Part shown: positions 50,029 to 61,549 of the stretch, piece by piece | Position numbering within the stretch: position 1 is the first letter of the stretch | Layout of the letters: the number at the start of each line of letters is the position of its first letter | DNA from: Microcebus murinus | Lineage: Eukaryota > Chordata > Mammalia > Primates > Cheirogaleidae | Assembly (NCBI RefSeq): GCF_040939455.1 | Contig: NC_134116.1 | Location: 75,223,900-75,287,899, forward strand | Reading direction: 5' to 3' | Length of the DNA: 64,000 bases | Notes under the pieces: generated by a model | What the model was told of the DNA's origin: nothing | Seen by the model: only the letters and a program-made list of their open reading frames with translations | The model's database searches: none | Program-made: the position numbers and the translations under genes

Positions 50029-50424
50029 ATAACAATAGTCTCCTTTACTCTTGCTGTAGTGTCCACACGCCCCTAATGTGAAACATTATCTACACATACC
50101 CTCACTTTTGTCCACCAGTCCTGAGAGGTTCCCTACACTGGGTTCTTACACTATTCCTTCCTATCTCTATCCTCCAGTTATTTCACCTCCTGAACATGGG
50201 CTGTACATTGAGATCACCTGTTCATTTTAAACAACTGTGATGCCTGGGTCCCTCCCCTGGACATTCCACTTCACTGCTCTGGGTCGTGGCCTGGGCTTTA
50301 GGATTCTCCTGCATAGCCAAGGTAGAGAGCAATGCAGGACCTATCCCCAACCTAGGAGTCACAACCCACAGCTTGTGCACCAAAATGTCCCGGGGATGTA
50401 TGCTTTTTGTTTGTTGATTGGTGG

Positions 50425-50525
50425 GTAAAATATATCCAACATACAATTTACTATTTTAACCATTTTAAGTGTACAGTCCTGCAGCATTAAATACATTAAA
50501 TACATTGTTTTACAATGGGATGTAG
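50425..50525 (-). repeat. L1M 3' fragment, minus orientation
   Basis: 'caatttactattttaaccat', then 'ttttaagtgtacagtcc' is antisense L1M 3' UTR. Confidence 0.55.
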
Positions 50526-50799
50526 GCTTTTTTTATGGAAGGATAATATCATGTTTTTTAGTGCTCTTAATTAGGGACATTTCCAATAAAAATCCAGGTA
50601 TCCAGACTTTAGCAATAGAAAGCTAATATGGCCTCCCAGCAGCAGTCACCAGGGGTAGGGTGACAGTGGCCCCTTCAGGCATGTGTCTCTCTCTGGGTAG
50701 TCCCTACCACAAGTCACTCCCTGCCTGGCTCCCACAGACAGGCTTTAACTTAGACTATTAGCAAGGCCGAGCCTCCACAAGCCTAAAAATGTCCTGTCT

Positions 50800-51110
50800 T
50801 TTGATCCATGTCTCTTTCCAGGTACCCACTCTGTCTCTTTCCTTCCTCTCCCTCATCTCCCATTTACTCCTCCAAGCCCCCAAATCCAGCTTTCTCCCCC
50901 TCCACTGCGCTGAAACTGCCCTGGCACAGACCACTGGCCTCACGCTGCCAAGCCCCAGGAACACCGTGCAATCCGACTCGAATTCTCTGTCCTGCGCTAG
51001 ATGTCCGCAAAGACGGCACCCTTCTGGAGCCCCTGCGATCACACTCCCTGCATCTCTCCCCTCTTCTCCGCCTTTTCACTCAGGGCTGCCCCGTGCCTCG
51101 CAGCGAGGGG
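50800..51110 (+). repeat. L2 LINE fragment
   Basis: 'gctgaaactgccctggcaca' and the CT-rich text after it follow the L2 segment upstream of the 3' UTR. Confidence 0.55.
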
Positions 51111-51154
51111 ACGTTCCCTGCGTGCCCATGGCTCACCACCACCCAGAGGCCGAC

Positions 51155-51340
51155 AAGTCCAAGTACGGCAGAGGAGTCAAGGGCTCCAGCGCTGAGTTCC
51201 AGCTCTGTCACTTATTAGCTGTGATTTGGGGCCAGTAATCAGCCTATGCCCCAATATCTTCATCTTAAAAATAAGGATAAAGATCCCCACTCCAAAACCC
51301 TACAGGAGTACATGAAAATGCGTACGAAGCTCTAGACTAC
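51155..51340 (+). repeat. MIR SINE
   Basis: 'gagttccagctctgtcactt', 'attagctgtgatttgg' and 'tatcttcatcttaaaaataa' in MIR order. Confidence 0.75.
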
Positions 51341-51344
51341 AGCA

Positions 51345-51560
51345 TTCCTGTCCAACAGAGCTTTCTCTAAAGACGGAAATGTCCCACATCTGTGCTGTCC
51401 AGTCTGGACGCCACTGGCTATATGAGGCTACTGAGTACTTGAAATGTGGCTAGTGTGATGGCAGGATTAAATTTTTAATTGTATGTAATGCGAATTCATT
51501 TAAATTTAAATAGTTGTAGGGGAACAGTGGTTCCTTATTGGACAGCACAGCTCTGGAGTG
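51345..51560 (-). mobile_element. Nonautonomous DNA transposon, minus orientation
   Basis: 'tgtgctgtccagtctggacg', 'cttgaaatgtggctagtgtg' and 'ttggacagcacagctctgg' mark a common mammalian DNA element. It appears related to 54948-55260. Family name not assigned. Confidence 0.55.
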
Positions 51561-52312
51561 ACAAACACTGTAAACAAGCATCAGAAAACATAGCTATTAT
51601 TATTGTCACTGCTCACAAAGGGAATAGTACCAGCACACTTCTTCAGCTCAGGCCTCCATCTGAGCCTCAGACGCTGCAGGAACAGGTCCCAGGCAAACTG
51701 AGGCCTGGTCCTGTTAGAGGATCTTATGCTCAGGAAAGTGACCAAAATTCACCAAGGGACACAGCAAACACTCAGGAATTGTTTTGTCCCAGCCTTCGCA
51801 TCTGGCGAGAAGGCAGGCATGTGGCCACAGTCTCCAGGATATTGGGGAGGGCATCTTTACTACAGTCAAGTGGAGGCCCCAGCTCCTGGGCTTCCCTCTG
51901 GGATCTGAGGCCAAGAAGCTGGTGCCACCCACCTGCAGTGGGTATGCACCCAGGACCTTGCTCTGTGCAGCAGGTAAATTCTTACATCCTGTGTCTATGA
52001 ACGTCTCTCTGTGAATCACTGTCACCCTCATGACCAACCGCAATCCAGAGGCCCACTGGACACCTCCACATGGATCTAAACTAAGTTGATCACCATCTTT
52101 GTCCCTTCTCCTCAAGCTCACTCCCCTTCCTACCCTCCGTCCTCCCAACTGGCCATGCCTGAGCCATGCCAGAAACCTTCTGGACACCAAATCCAGCTGC
52201 TTTAGGCACAAATAACTTCTCACGATGTTAGAGGAAACTTCAGACACCATCATTTCCCACCTTCTTTGTTTTATAAATTAATAAACCAAATAAGGTCAAC
52301 AGAGGTACATTC

Positions 52313-52733
52313 ATCAGGGTTCTCTAGAGAAACAGAACAAAGAGGATATGTATATATAAAGAGAGAAAGAGATTTATTTTAAAGAATTAGCTCACATAAT
52401 TATGGAGGCTGACAAGTCCAAGATCTGCAGTTTGGGCTGTCAGGCTTGAAACCAGGGAAGAGCCAGTATTGCAGTTCAAGGCCAAAGGCCATCTGCTGGC
52501 AGAAATCCTTGCTTGGGGCAGGTCCATCTTTTGTTCTATCAAGGCCTTCAACTGCTGGGATGAGGCCCACCTACCTTATGGAGAATCAATCTGCTATACT
52601 ACTCACAGTCCTCCAATTTAAATGTTCATTTCATACAAAAACACCCTCACAGAAACATCCACAATAATGTCTTACCAAATATCTGGACACCGTGGCCCAG
52701 ACAAGTTGACACATAAAACTAGCCATCAGAGTC
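52313..52733 (-). mobile_element. MaLR/ERVL-like LTR, minus orientation
   Basis: 'gggttctctagagaaacaga', 'aattatggaggctgacaagt' and 'cccagacaagttgacacata'. Reverse-orientation relative of 17453-17925. Confidence 0.7.
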
Positions 52734-52924
52734 AGAGCGAATTGACCAAGGGCATTGAATTAAAGCCAGAGGAAAACCAAAGTTAAGCTTAAAAAAATAC
52801 AAGAATATCATTTCCTCCATTGCTAGGAATATTTTTAAACACAAGGAGCAAATTTGAAAAGCACTTATATCTGGTATAAGAATAGGCAGTGCTACTTATT
52901 ATTAACATCTCTAATTATAACAAT

Positions 52925-53030
52925 AGAATACCTAGTTAACATTTATTGAGTTATTAAAGACCACACTCTGTGCTAACTGCTTTCCATACGGCATCACATT
53001 TAGTCATCACAGCAAACCTATGATATTTTT
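52925..53030 (-). repeat. MIR SINE, minus orientation
   Basis: 'taacatttattgagttatta', then 'tgtgctaactgctttcca' is the reverse-complement MIR tail. Confidence 0.6.
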
Positions 53031-53699
53031 GTGGATTTTTGCAACTACTTTGTGTTCTGTTTTCAAAGAAAGAAAATGTTGCTTAGCATGTATGCACAGC
53101 CAGATTCAAAGATGTGTTTGCACTGATATTATTTTTATCTGTATAAAAATCAAAACCGTAACATTAAGCACTGATATTTGGGAATGTCCATCTATACCTC
53201 TGAACACCGAAGCACAGTCCTCTCAGGTTGCTGGCATGGATAACAACCACAAAACGTTGACATGTAAATCAGCTCTTTGGAATCTTCTCCTAATCTGGGG
53301 CATTCCTCAGCCATTCCAAAAAAAATTGAAGCCATGCATCTGCTAATCTGAGTTCACTCTGTTATTTTAGACAAAATAGTCACTACCAAAGTCCACAACC
53401 CCTTATCCACTATCCTGAAGGCCAAAAGATGTAAAAACGGAGAGGTTGTTCTTATACCTCATTTGACAGCAAAGCGTAACCTAAACTGACATGAAGCTAT
53501 TTATAGTCTTTTTTGGAAATCCCACTTAGGGTGAATGTTCACGTGTTTCCCTTCAGAAATATTAATGTATTTGACACAAGGTGCTGCCCCAGACCCTATT
53601 TAGAAATGTCATGTTATATACGATACAGGCACAATCTAAAAACCTGCAGTGTAAATTCCTGCATGTAGTTGGCCCCACGGGTTTTACAGAAAAAGTCCT

Positions 53700-53775
53700 A
53701 CGGCCCTCCATTATCCCTATTTTACAAATGAGGTCACTGTGGCTCAAAAAGCACCCAAATACAGCCCCATCGGAT
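53700..53775 (-). repeat. MIR fragment, minus orientation
   Basis: 'ccctattttacaaatgaggt' followed by 'cactgtggctcaaaaag'. Confidence 0.45.
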
Positions 53776-53863
53776 GTAAAAACCAGTACAGGGATTCTTA
53801 ACAACTGCTCAGCGTCTATGCAGCACTTCGTATGTGATTACAGAGAGTGGAGCACAGGACACC

Positions 53864-54006
53864 TGTGGGGCGCGGTGGCAACGCCATTCCAAGATGGCGC
53901 CCGCTTCCTGGTCACACCCTACTGAACATCTGTTTGTCAGACGCACAGTAGGGTGTGACCAGGAAGCGGGCGCCATCTTGGAATGGCGTTGCCACCGCGC
54001 CCCACA
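53864..54006. mobile_element. 143-bp perfect palindromic element, TG...CA ends, 6-bp TSD
   Basis: Two arms of 61 bp (53864-53924 and 53946-54006) are exact reverse complements and enclose a 21-base loop with a short internal TCTG/CAGA stem. The ends are TGTGGGG and CCCCACA. GACACC flanks it at 53858-53863 and 54007-54012. TG...CA termini with a 6-bp duplication are typical of class II (beta-like) retroviral integration, and HERV-K LTRs also start TGTGGGG, so a minimal LTR-derived palindrome is one reading. A DNA-type MITE with 9-bp termini and a 4-bp ACAC duplication is another. It is CpG-rich, unlike its neighbours. It encodes nothing credible. Confidence 0.85.
53889..53902 (+). promoter_or_regulatory. 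YY1-like site in the left arm of the palindrome
   Basis: CCAAGATGGCGCCC fits the YY1 consensus AANATGGCGNC. An ETS-like AGGAAG core follows on the opposite strand. The right arm carries the mirror site at 53968-53981. Binding is inferred from motif only. Confidence 0.5.
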
Positions 54007-54789
54007 GACACCAGGAGTCAGAAGCAGTAAAAAGGTGAATGATTTGCTCAGACACATGAAGTATCATCAAGCCAGATGCATGAGTCTCATAAAGACACCT
54101 TTTATTGATACTAAGAAGAAACCAAAATCTCCCCCGATAGAAATAAAAGGAGCAAGGGAGATAGGTACAAATTGGGAGTCTCATTTTCCCCAAGAGATTC
54201 TCAACCGTTGACATGGATTTCCAAAGCCACTGACAATTAGCCCCCTTCCCCTGACTTCTTCACATCCTCCCCTCCTTCCTGCCTAAGCAGAAGGAGGACA
54301 CCATCTAGATTCAGCAAATCCACGTGATTGCTCAACATTTATCGTCAACTCAAGTGCATCGAGTAGCAGAAATCGGTAAGGAGTCCCAGGAGCAATGAGA
54401 AGGGAAAGTCTGTCGTCAAATCCACTGAACATGGGCTGGAAATGGGTAAAGAAACACAGTGGGTCAGAAGCCAGACAGGAACAAGGGTGGAGAGGGAAGC
54501 AGAGGACCCAGAGCAAAGCAAGAGGGCCCAGGCAGCTGCGGGGTGTGGAGCACAGGCTGATCTGCACCTGCAGCCCCTCCTGCGAGCAGCTGCGGTTAGA
54601 GGCCGGGTGCTTTGCGGCACTGCTGAAGCAGCCTGCCAGGCTTAGCAGTTGTTAAACTAATGCCCTGGCGCCCATTAGCAGACACCAGTCGCCTCTTCCC
54701 TCTGATTCATTTCCTTTCATTGCAAATGCTTTCCACACCGTAACTAGTGACTTGGGAACGGATTGAGACAGAGTGACTCTAGAACCCTG

Positions 54790-54945
54790 GTCTAGAACCT
54801 GGTGTCTCAGAATCACCTGGGGGATGTTAAAACACAGACTGCTGGCCCCAGCCACCCCTGGAGTCTCTGGTTCCAAAGGCCAGGGGTGGGGCCCAAGAAT
54901 CTGCATTTCTAACAAGCTCCCAGGTTGTGCTGCTGCTCTAGAAAA
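54790..54945 (+). mobile_element. MER5-like hAT-Charlie element
   Basis: 'tcagaatcacctgggggatg' and 'gggtggggcccaagaatctg', then 'catttctaacaagctcccag' match the MER5A-type consensus. Confidence 0.8.
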
Positions 54946-54947
54946 GT

Positions 54948-55260
54948 GCTGGCCAATAGAAACACAATGCAAGCCATATGTGTCATTTTAAATTCTCCAG
55001 TAGTCACATTAAAAAAGTAAAATCAAACAAGTGAGATTAATTTTAATAATGCACTTTATTAAACCTAACAAATGTTATCATTTCAACATGCTATCAATAT
55101 GAAATTATTACCGAGGTACTTTATGTTTTATTTAGACTAAGGCTTCAATATCCGGTGTGCATCTTACATTTAAACACATCTCAGTTTGGACGAGTCACAC
55201 TGAAAGCACTCAATGGTCACACGAGGCTTCAGGCCACGTTCTGGACAGCACAGTTACAGA
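54948..55260 (+). mobile_element. Nonautonomous DNA transposon
   Basis: 'gctggccaatagaaacacaa' near the start, 'agtagtcacattaaaaaagt' in the middle and 'ctggacagcacagttac' at the end mark a common mammalian DNA element, apparently shared in part with 51345-51560. Confidence 0.6.
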
Positions 55261-56294
55261 AGACAGGGATCACTGTAGGTGAATGACGTCGGCAGCAGGT
55301 GGATTAGCTGGAAACCAGTGACGTCACACGATACATGAGAGAAGTAAGGCCCCTCTGGGGGGCTGGAGAGGCAGACCTGCCAGGGACATCTGTGTGAAGG
55401 ACCAGAAGATTCCCCAGGAAACGTGTCCTAAAGGACCAGCAGGTAGAGACCTCTTACTCATTCAGTCCGAGAGGGGTCGGAGACCCTGGTGCTCATGAAG
55501 TCTCCTACTCTATTCTCTGGTCCTGCCCACGCCCTCTGCCCCAGTCCAGGGTAGAAGGACTATCAGGCTATAGGATGAGCAAACCCTAACAGAGGGCTCT
55601 GTTATGCACAGCGTCGGGAGCTCAAGGAAGCCCCACTGCACAACCCGCTTGCCCGCCTCCTCCCCCAGGAACCAAAGCCGAGGAAGTCAAGGGGGATGCC
55701 CAGCACCGGTGGGCTTTACGTGGGCACAGGGCTCTCACCTGCAGTTCCAGCCTTGGACTAGAGTCAGCACCTCTGTGGCTAGACTGAGCAGGAGCAGGAT
55801 AGCCCCAGAGAACTCCCTGCAACGCATGAGACCATCCCCAGGGGTTCTCAGAACCAGCCGGGCCCCATGGGAGTACAGACTGAGAGGGACCAAGCAAGAC
55901 AACGTAAGAGTTTGAGCAGGACAGGGTAAGAACACGTGGCTCTCTAGGGAAACAGAAAGGGACAGGCCCATCGGTCCATACTGACTGCTAAGTTGCTAAG
56001 TCCGTACTCTGGGCACATGCTCGTAGTCACTGAGCAGAAGCAACTGGCCTCACTTTGACTCCGTGGAAAGTATGTATAAAACGAAGGGGCATCTGACTTC
56101 ACAGAGCTATGCGCATTTGCCTTTGGTAACCGTGACTCCGATGGAACAAGAGAAGAAAGACAATCTCCGCAGGTGTGGACCCTGCCTGGGCCAGAGTATC
56201 AGTGCCCTCTTCACGCCCACCAGAGGGAGACAGCGGCCACCCTGCCCTCGAGTTGCAGGTGTGGCCTGCTGACTTTATCTCACTCCCCGTAGGT

Positions 56295-57095
56295 TTTAGG
56301 ATTGCTTTTTTTATGGTAAGATATATGGAACATTAAACTTACCATTTTAACCATTCTTAAGCACGTACACAAGTTCATTGGCAGTAAGTGCACTCACATT
56401 GTTGTGTAGCCATCACCCCCATCTATCTCCAGCACTTTTCTCATCTTGCAAAACTGAAAATCTGTTCCCATTAAACAACTTCCCCTCCTGCTCCACCAGC
56501 CCCTGGCAACCACTGTTGAGATTTCTGTCTCTATAGATTTGCCTAATCTCGATACTTCATATAAGTGAAATCATATAATATTTGTCTTTTGGTGACTGGC
56601 TTATTTCACTTAGCATAATTTTTTTCAAGGTTATTCCATGTTGTAGCACACATCAGAATTTCCTTCCTTTTTAAGGCTGAATAGTATTCCATAGTGTGTA
56701 TATACGTTTTATGTATTCATCCATTGATGGACACTTGGGTTGCTTCTACCCCTTGGCTATTGTGAATATTGCTACTATGAACATGGGTGTACAAATAATC
56801 TGTTTGGGTCCCTGCTTTCAATTCTTTTGGATATATACCTAGAATTAAGATGGCTTGATCATATGGTAATGTTTAACTTTTTGAGGAACTGTCATACTGT
56901 TTTCCATAGTGGCTGTATCATTGTACATTCCCACCAGTGGTGTACAAGGGTTTCAATTTCTTCACATCCTTGTCAACACTTGTTATTTTCTGTTTTGTTT
57001 TAATAATAACCAGCCTCATGGGTATAAAGTGGTATTGCATTGTGTTTTGATTTGCATTTCCCTGATGATTAGTGATGTTAAGCATTTCCTGTGAT
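56295..57095 (-). repeat. L1M fragment, minus orientation
   Basis: Long antisense stretch of L1 ORF2 end and 3' UTR: 'gctgaatagtattccatagt', 'cattcccaccagtggtgtac' and 'gatttgcatttccctgatga'. Confidence 0.85.
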
Positions 57096-57724
57096 TTTTA
57101 CTCTTGACCTCTTCTGACTTTGGCATCAAGCCTGGGCCCCGGGAACATGCCTTTGTCCATCTGTCTTCATTGCCTTCCTGACTCTGGACTCTACTTAGCT
57201 GTAGGACCTTCTGTTCTTGCCCATCTAAACATTCTAATTACTTAGTCCAGAAGCAGCAGACATTTACCTTGGCCATTAACTGGTACCCTCAGTCACAGCC
57301 AAGATTGATTCACTGCATAAAAATCCTTTCCGTATCCCACAAAGAAGCAAGATAGAATCCCCAGGGCAGGCAGGAAAGTCTGGAGCACTGGGAAGCCAAC
57401 CTCTGCTTCCGCATTCCCTCCATGTAGAATGGAACCAGATCTATTTGTACTCGTTTGAGCCCTGGGGTGAGACACTAGTGGGCCATACTCACCTGGACCC
57501 CCGACCTTGGCACCTGCACATCCCCAAGGCAGGCCAGACAAAGCCTCACAGTGCCAGAGTTTCGTGGGGCGGCAGGGCCACCGATGACAGCTGGAAAAGT
57601 GCAAGTGACACAGTGGTGGCTCAGAAGTGACCAAGTGCCACTCAGGTCGTGGTGCTCTTGCTCAGAGGAAAAGCCAGGTCTTTCCCACAGCTCGAGGGAA
57701 ACAATACTGGTGGCTTTACTTTTT

Positions 57725-58101
57725 TCCCCATTTCTTTATTTTTTTATTAACGTATAATTTACATACAGTAAAATGCACTCCTTTACGGTACAGTTCTGGA
57801 AGTTTTGACACACACATAAAGTCCTGCAACCACCATCACAATTAAGGTATAGAACAGTCCAACACCCCCCAAAATTTCCTCCTGCTCCTCTGTGGTCAAC
57901 CCTCCCTACACCCTCACCCCCGGAAACCACTGACCTGTTTGCTGTTTCTACAGTTTTGCCATTTCCAGAATATCTCATGAACAGAATCATACAACATGCA
58001 GCATTTGAGACTGTTCTCTTTCATTTTGCCCAATGTGAGATTCACCCATGTGCTTTCATGTATCAGTAAGCTGTTCCTTTTCTAAATTTTCATTTTTTTA
58101 A
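57725..58101 (-). repeat. L1M 3' fragment, minus orientation
   Basis: 'ttaacgtataatttacatac', 'cctgcaaccaccatcacaat' and 'tacagttttgccatttccag'. It was the target of the younger L1 at 58102-58310. Confidence 0.75.
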
Positions 58102-58310
58102 CGGGTACGCATGGACACAGAGAGTGAGCACTGGAGACTCAGGTGGGAGAGGGGTGGGGGATGAGAAACCACCTAACGGGTACCGTGTACACTAACTGGG
58201 TAAGGGTGACACAGAAAGCCCAGACTTCGCCACTATGTTTGTTATATCCATGTAACAAATCTGCACACGTACTCTGCAAATCGATAAAATATAAAATATT
58301 TTAAAATGTT
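58102..58310 (+). mobile_element. Severely 5'-truncated LINE-1 tail with TSD
   Basis: About 210 bases of L1 3' UTR: 'ggggatgagaaaccacctaa', 'agcccagacttcgccactat', 'atatccatgtaacaaatctg' and an A/T-rich tail. ATTTTTTTAA flanks it at 58092-58101 and 58311-58320. Confidence 0.8.
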
Positions 58311-58440
58311 ATTTTTTTAAATTGTGGTAAATTATGTACAACATAAAATTACCATTTTTACCATGTTTAAGTACACAGTTCAGTGGCATCAGGTACATTC
58401 ACAATGTGCAACCATCATCAGTGGCATCACTTTTAAAGGC
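58311..58440 (-). repeat. L1M 3' fragment, minus orientation
   Basis: 'ttaccatttttaccatgttt', then 'cagtggcatcaggtacattc' is antisense L1M, resuming after the young L1 tail. Confidence 0.6.
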
Positions 58441-58734
58441 TGGCCTAATTAAATGATTAATTTTGAACTTTAATTCCATTCAAGTTCTCTTGAGAAACAA
58501 CTAGAAGTGCACATTCTGTTGGCAAAGCTATGAGTAAGTGAAGATATGTTCCAGATTGCCCAGCAAAGTCTCGCCTATGCCTATTGCCCTAGTGTGATTA
58601 TGAACAGAGCTACTCACTCTCAGAAGTGTTGCGGTTTGGACAATAAATTACATGGCCGTGCTTGCCACAGCAGAATAATTTCTTCCAAACATTCCTGATG
58701 AGAGAGCAAAATTAGAAGAAAAAAAAAAAAAAAC

Positions 58735-59310
58735 GCTCTAAGGAGTAATTTGGCAACATCTATCAAAATTACAAATATATTTATTTTTTGATCCAATAAC
58801 CTCATATCTGAAATTTTATCCTACAGATATACCTGCACATGCACATACAATATCACAGCAGTGTTTGTAAAACAAAACAAAAATCAGAAACAATCCAAGT
58901 AGCCATCCAGAGTAAGCTGGTTACATAAACTGTGGTATGTCTACCTCACCTCCCAAAATACCTTGCACTATAAACAGTATGAAGTATGAAGAAACAGTAT
59001 GAAGAAACTCCCTATGTTCTGTATGGAAATAGCTTTAGGATATACCCTTATGTGGGGAAAACAAGAAAGAACATATATAGTGTATACACTTTTTGTGTAA
59101 GAAATGGGAGTAGCGGGAGGCATAACATGTATTAGCATAAAGAATCTTAAGATCGTGTGAGGGTATACAGAACCTGACATGTCTGCCTATGGGGCAGATG
59201 AGAATGAGAGTAGCAATGAGCTTTCTTAAAGCACGTTTTCCAATGTCTCCTCTAAATTTTTCAACAATGTAAATAAATGTATTATCTATTCAGAAATAAT
59301 TAAATAAAAA
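58735..59310 (+). repeat. L1M 3' end
   Basis: 'gagtaatttggcaacatcta', 'cagaaacaatccaagtagcc' and 'ttttcaacaatgtaaataaa' follow the L1M ORF2 end and 3' UTR. Confidence 0.65.
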
Positions 59311-59854
59311 GAAAAAGTAGAGGGGCATGTTCCTTGGGAAAGAACTGCCAAGTTTAATGGCATGGACTCTTTACTGTAAATCAAGTTATTTCCAATATTC
59401 ACAGAATCAATCCATTCACCATTTAAACAAAGAATATACTCAAAAGCCTTCAAATATCTGGAAGGTGACTTCCTTTTCAAAATTCATCCTCTAGTTCTTC
59501 CTATTCAAAATCATCGTGTAGTTTGGCTAAGCATGAGAAAAGTTCCCACTGATGATATGCTTTTAAATTTAAGCATGTCACCACAAAAGCAAAAGAGTGC
59601 CTCCTCAATTCTTGTCTGGGTGCCATGTTCACTTCTTTTAAGGAAATGGTGTTTCTTGATAAATGGAATCACTTTAAAGCCAAAAAAAAAAAAAAAGGTT
59701 GCTCCAAATTTAAAATCATTGTCTTAATATAGTTTCAAATTGTGCATTAAACGTTAGTATTAAAACGATGTTGAACATCACGCATGATCTATGAAGTGAT
59801 TCACACAAGACCTAAACTAATTTTAAGTATGTTTGTGATGCAAAATATTGAATG

Positions 59855-60455
59855 TATTAATTTTCTATGACTACTGAAAACCCCAGAAACTTAGCACCTC
59901 TTACACATACACACACACATACACAAACACACACACACACTCATTATGTTCTATAGCACAGTGCTATAGGACTGTGTGCTGGCTGAAGTCCAACTAAGGC
60001 TCAACTGGGTCCTCTGCTTAGAATCTCCCAAAGCCTAATTGAGGGCTGAGTTCTCTACTGAGAACCCTGGAGAAGAATCCGCTTCCAAGTTCTTTGGTTT
60101 GGTTATTGGCCGAATTCTGTTCCTTGCAGCTGTAGGACTGAGGTCCCTGTTTCCTCGCCGCTGTCTGACCAGCAGCCGGCTGGTCTCTGCCCCTACAGGC
60201 TGCCTGTTTCCTTCTCATTCTTTCACGTGGTGGGTCACCCCTCTCATGCTTCAGATCTCTCTGACTTCTCCTGCATCTCTCTGACTCCACCCAGAGAACG
60301 TTCTCTGCCTTAAGGGCTTATGCCATCAGAATGGCCCCACTTATATAATCTCCCTCTCTCAAGATCCATGACCTCAATTACATCTGCAAGGTCCCTTTGC
60401 CATGAGATACAACATATCCATGGCTACCTCTCTGAGGGGCCATCCTGCCTCCCAA
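59855..60455 (-). mobile_element. MLT1-type LTR (ERVL-MaLR), minus orientation
   Basis: 'ttaattttctatgactactg' at the start, 'cacgtggtgggtcacccctc' in the middle and 'tgcaaggtccctttgccatg' at the end. A CA microsatellite (59903-59940) has expanded inside it. Confidence 0.6.
59903..59940 (+). repeat. (CA)n microsatellite
   Basis: CA repeat with a few T and A interruptions. Confidence 0.9.
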
Positions 60456-61213
60456 AAAAGACTTTTTAAAAATGCAAATGGGTTGAAAACCTCACAATGT
60501 AACAGACAATATCGGGTGGAACACAGGCCGTCATCAATAAATTCTGAATGTGTGTGTGGTATAGACAGATGCATCAGCCACATATACATGGGTGTGGACA
60601 CACATGTGCATATTTATGTACGGCTGATACCTTTTTCATCAAGAGCCTGGTATTTTGTTGAAACCCTCTGACAACTCTACAGGTGACCCCAGTTCAGCAG
60701 AGAGTTCAAAGAGAAAACATGGCCCGACAAACTAGTCCTAAACCAAGTGAACTAGTCGAGACAGTTGTTAAGAGATAGAAATGAATCCCAAGAGTTAAGT
60801 CACAGCAATTATCTACCATAGGACAAGGACAAGGGAAAGGGAAGAACTGCAAAGCTGAAGCCAAAATCCAAGCCCCTCTACCGATGAGGCAGGTGGGAGC
60901 GCCCACTGGATGAGACCCTCAGAGGTGTTCCGGCAGACATGCTACAGTGTACTTTGGGAAACGGGGCATTTCTGAAGCTCTAAACTCAGAGCCTTATTGG
61001 AGCCTCTTATTCATCCAGAATCCTTTTCCATTTGGAATCTGGAAACCACTTTGGAGCCAATGGGACTGACCCCAAGACAGCCACCCAAAAAAACCAAATT
61101 GATGGTGACTACATGTTTTACCATTAAACCCTTCTATTAACTTCAAACTTATTATTTCTAAGTCTTGTCCTCAAGATAATACAACTAAATCTCGTTTTAA
61201 AAAAAACAAACCA

Positions 61214-61549
<336 letters not shown>

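Noticed and set aside
51714..52253. 179-codon minus-strand frame
   Set aside because: No homology recognised and no exon-like signals. It is close to what chance gives in a window of this size.
53864..54006. piggyBac MITE, which I recall being described from mouse lemur
   Set aside because: The flanks are GACACC, not TTAA, and the ends do not begin CCC/CCY as I expect of piggyBac.
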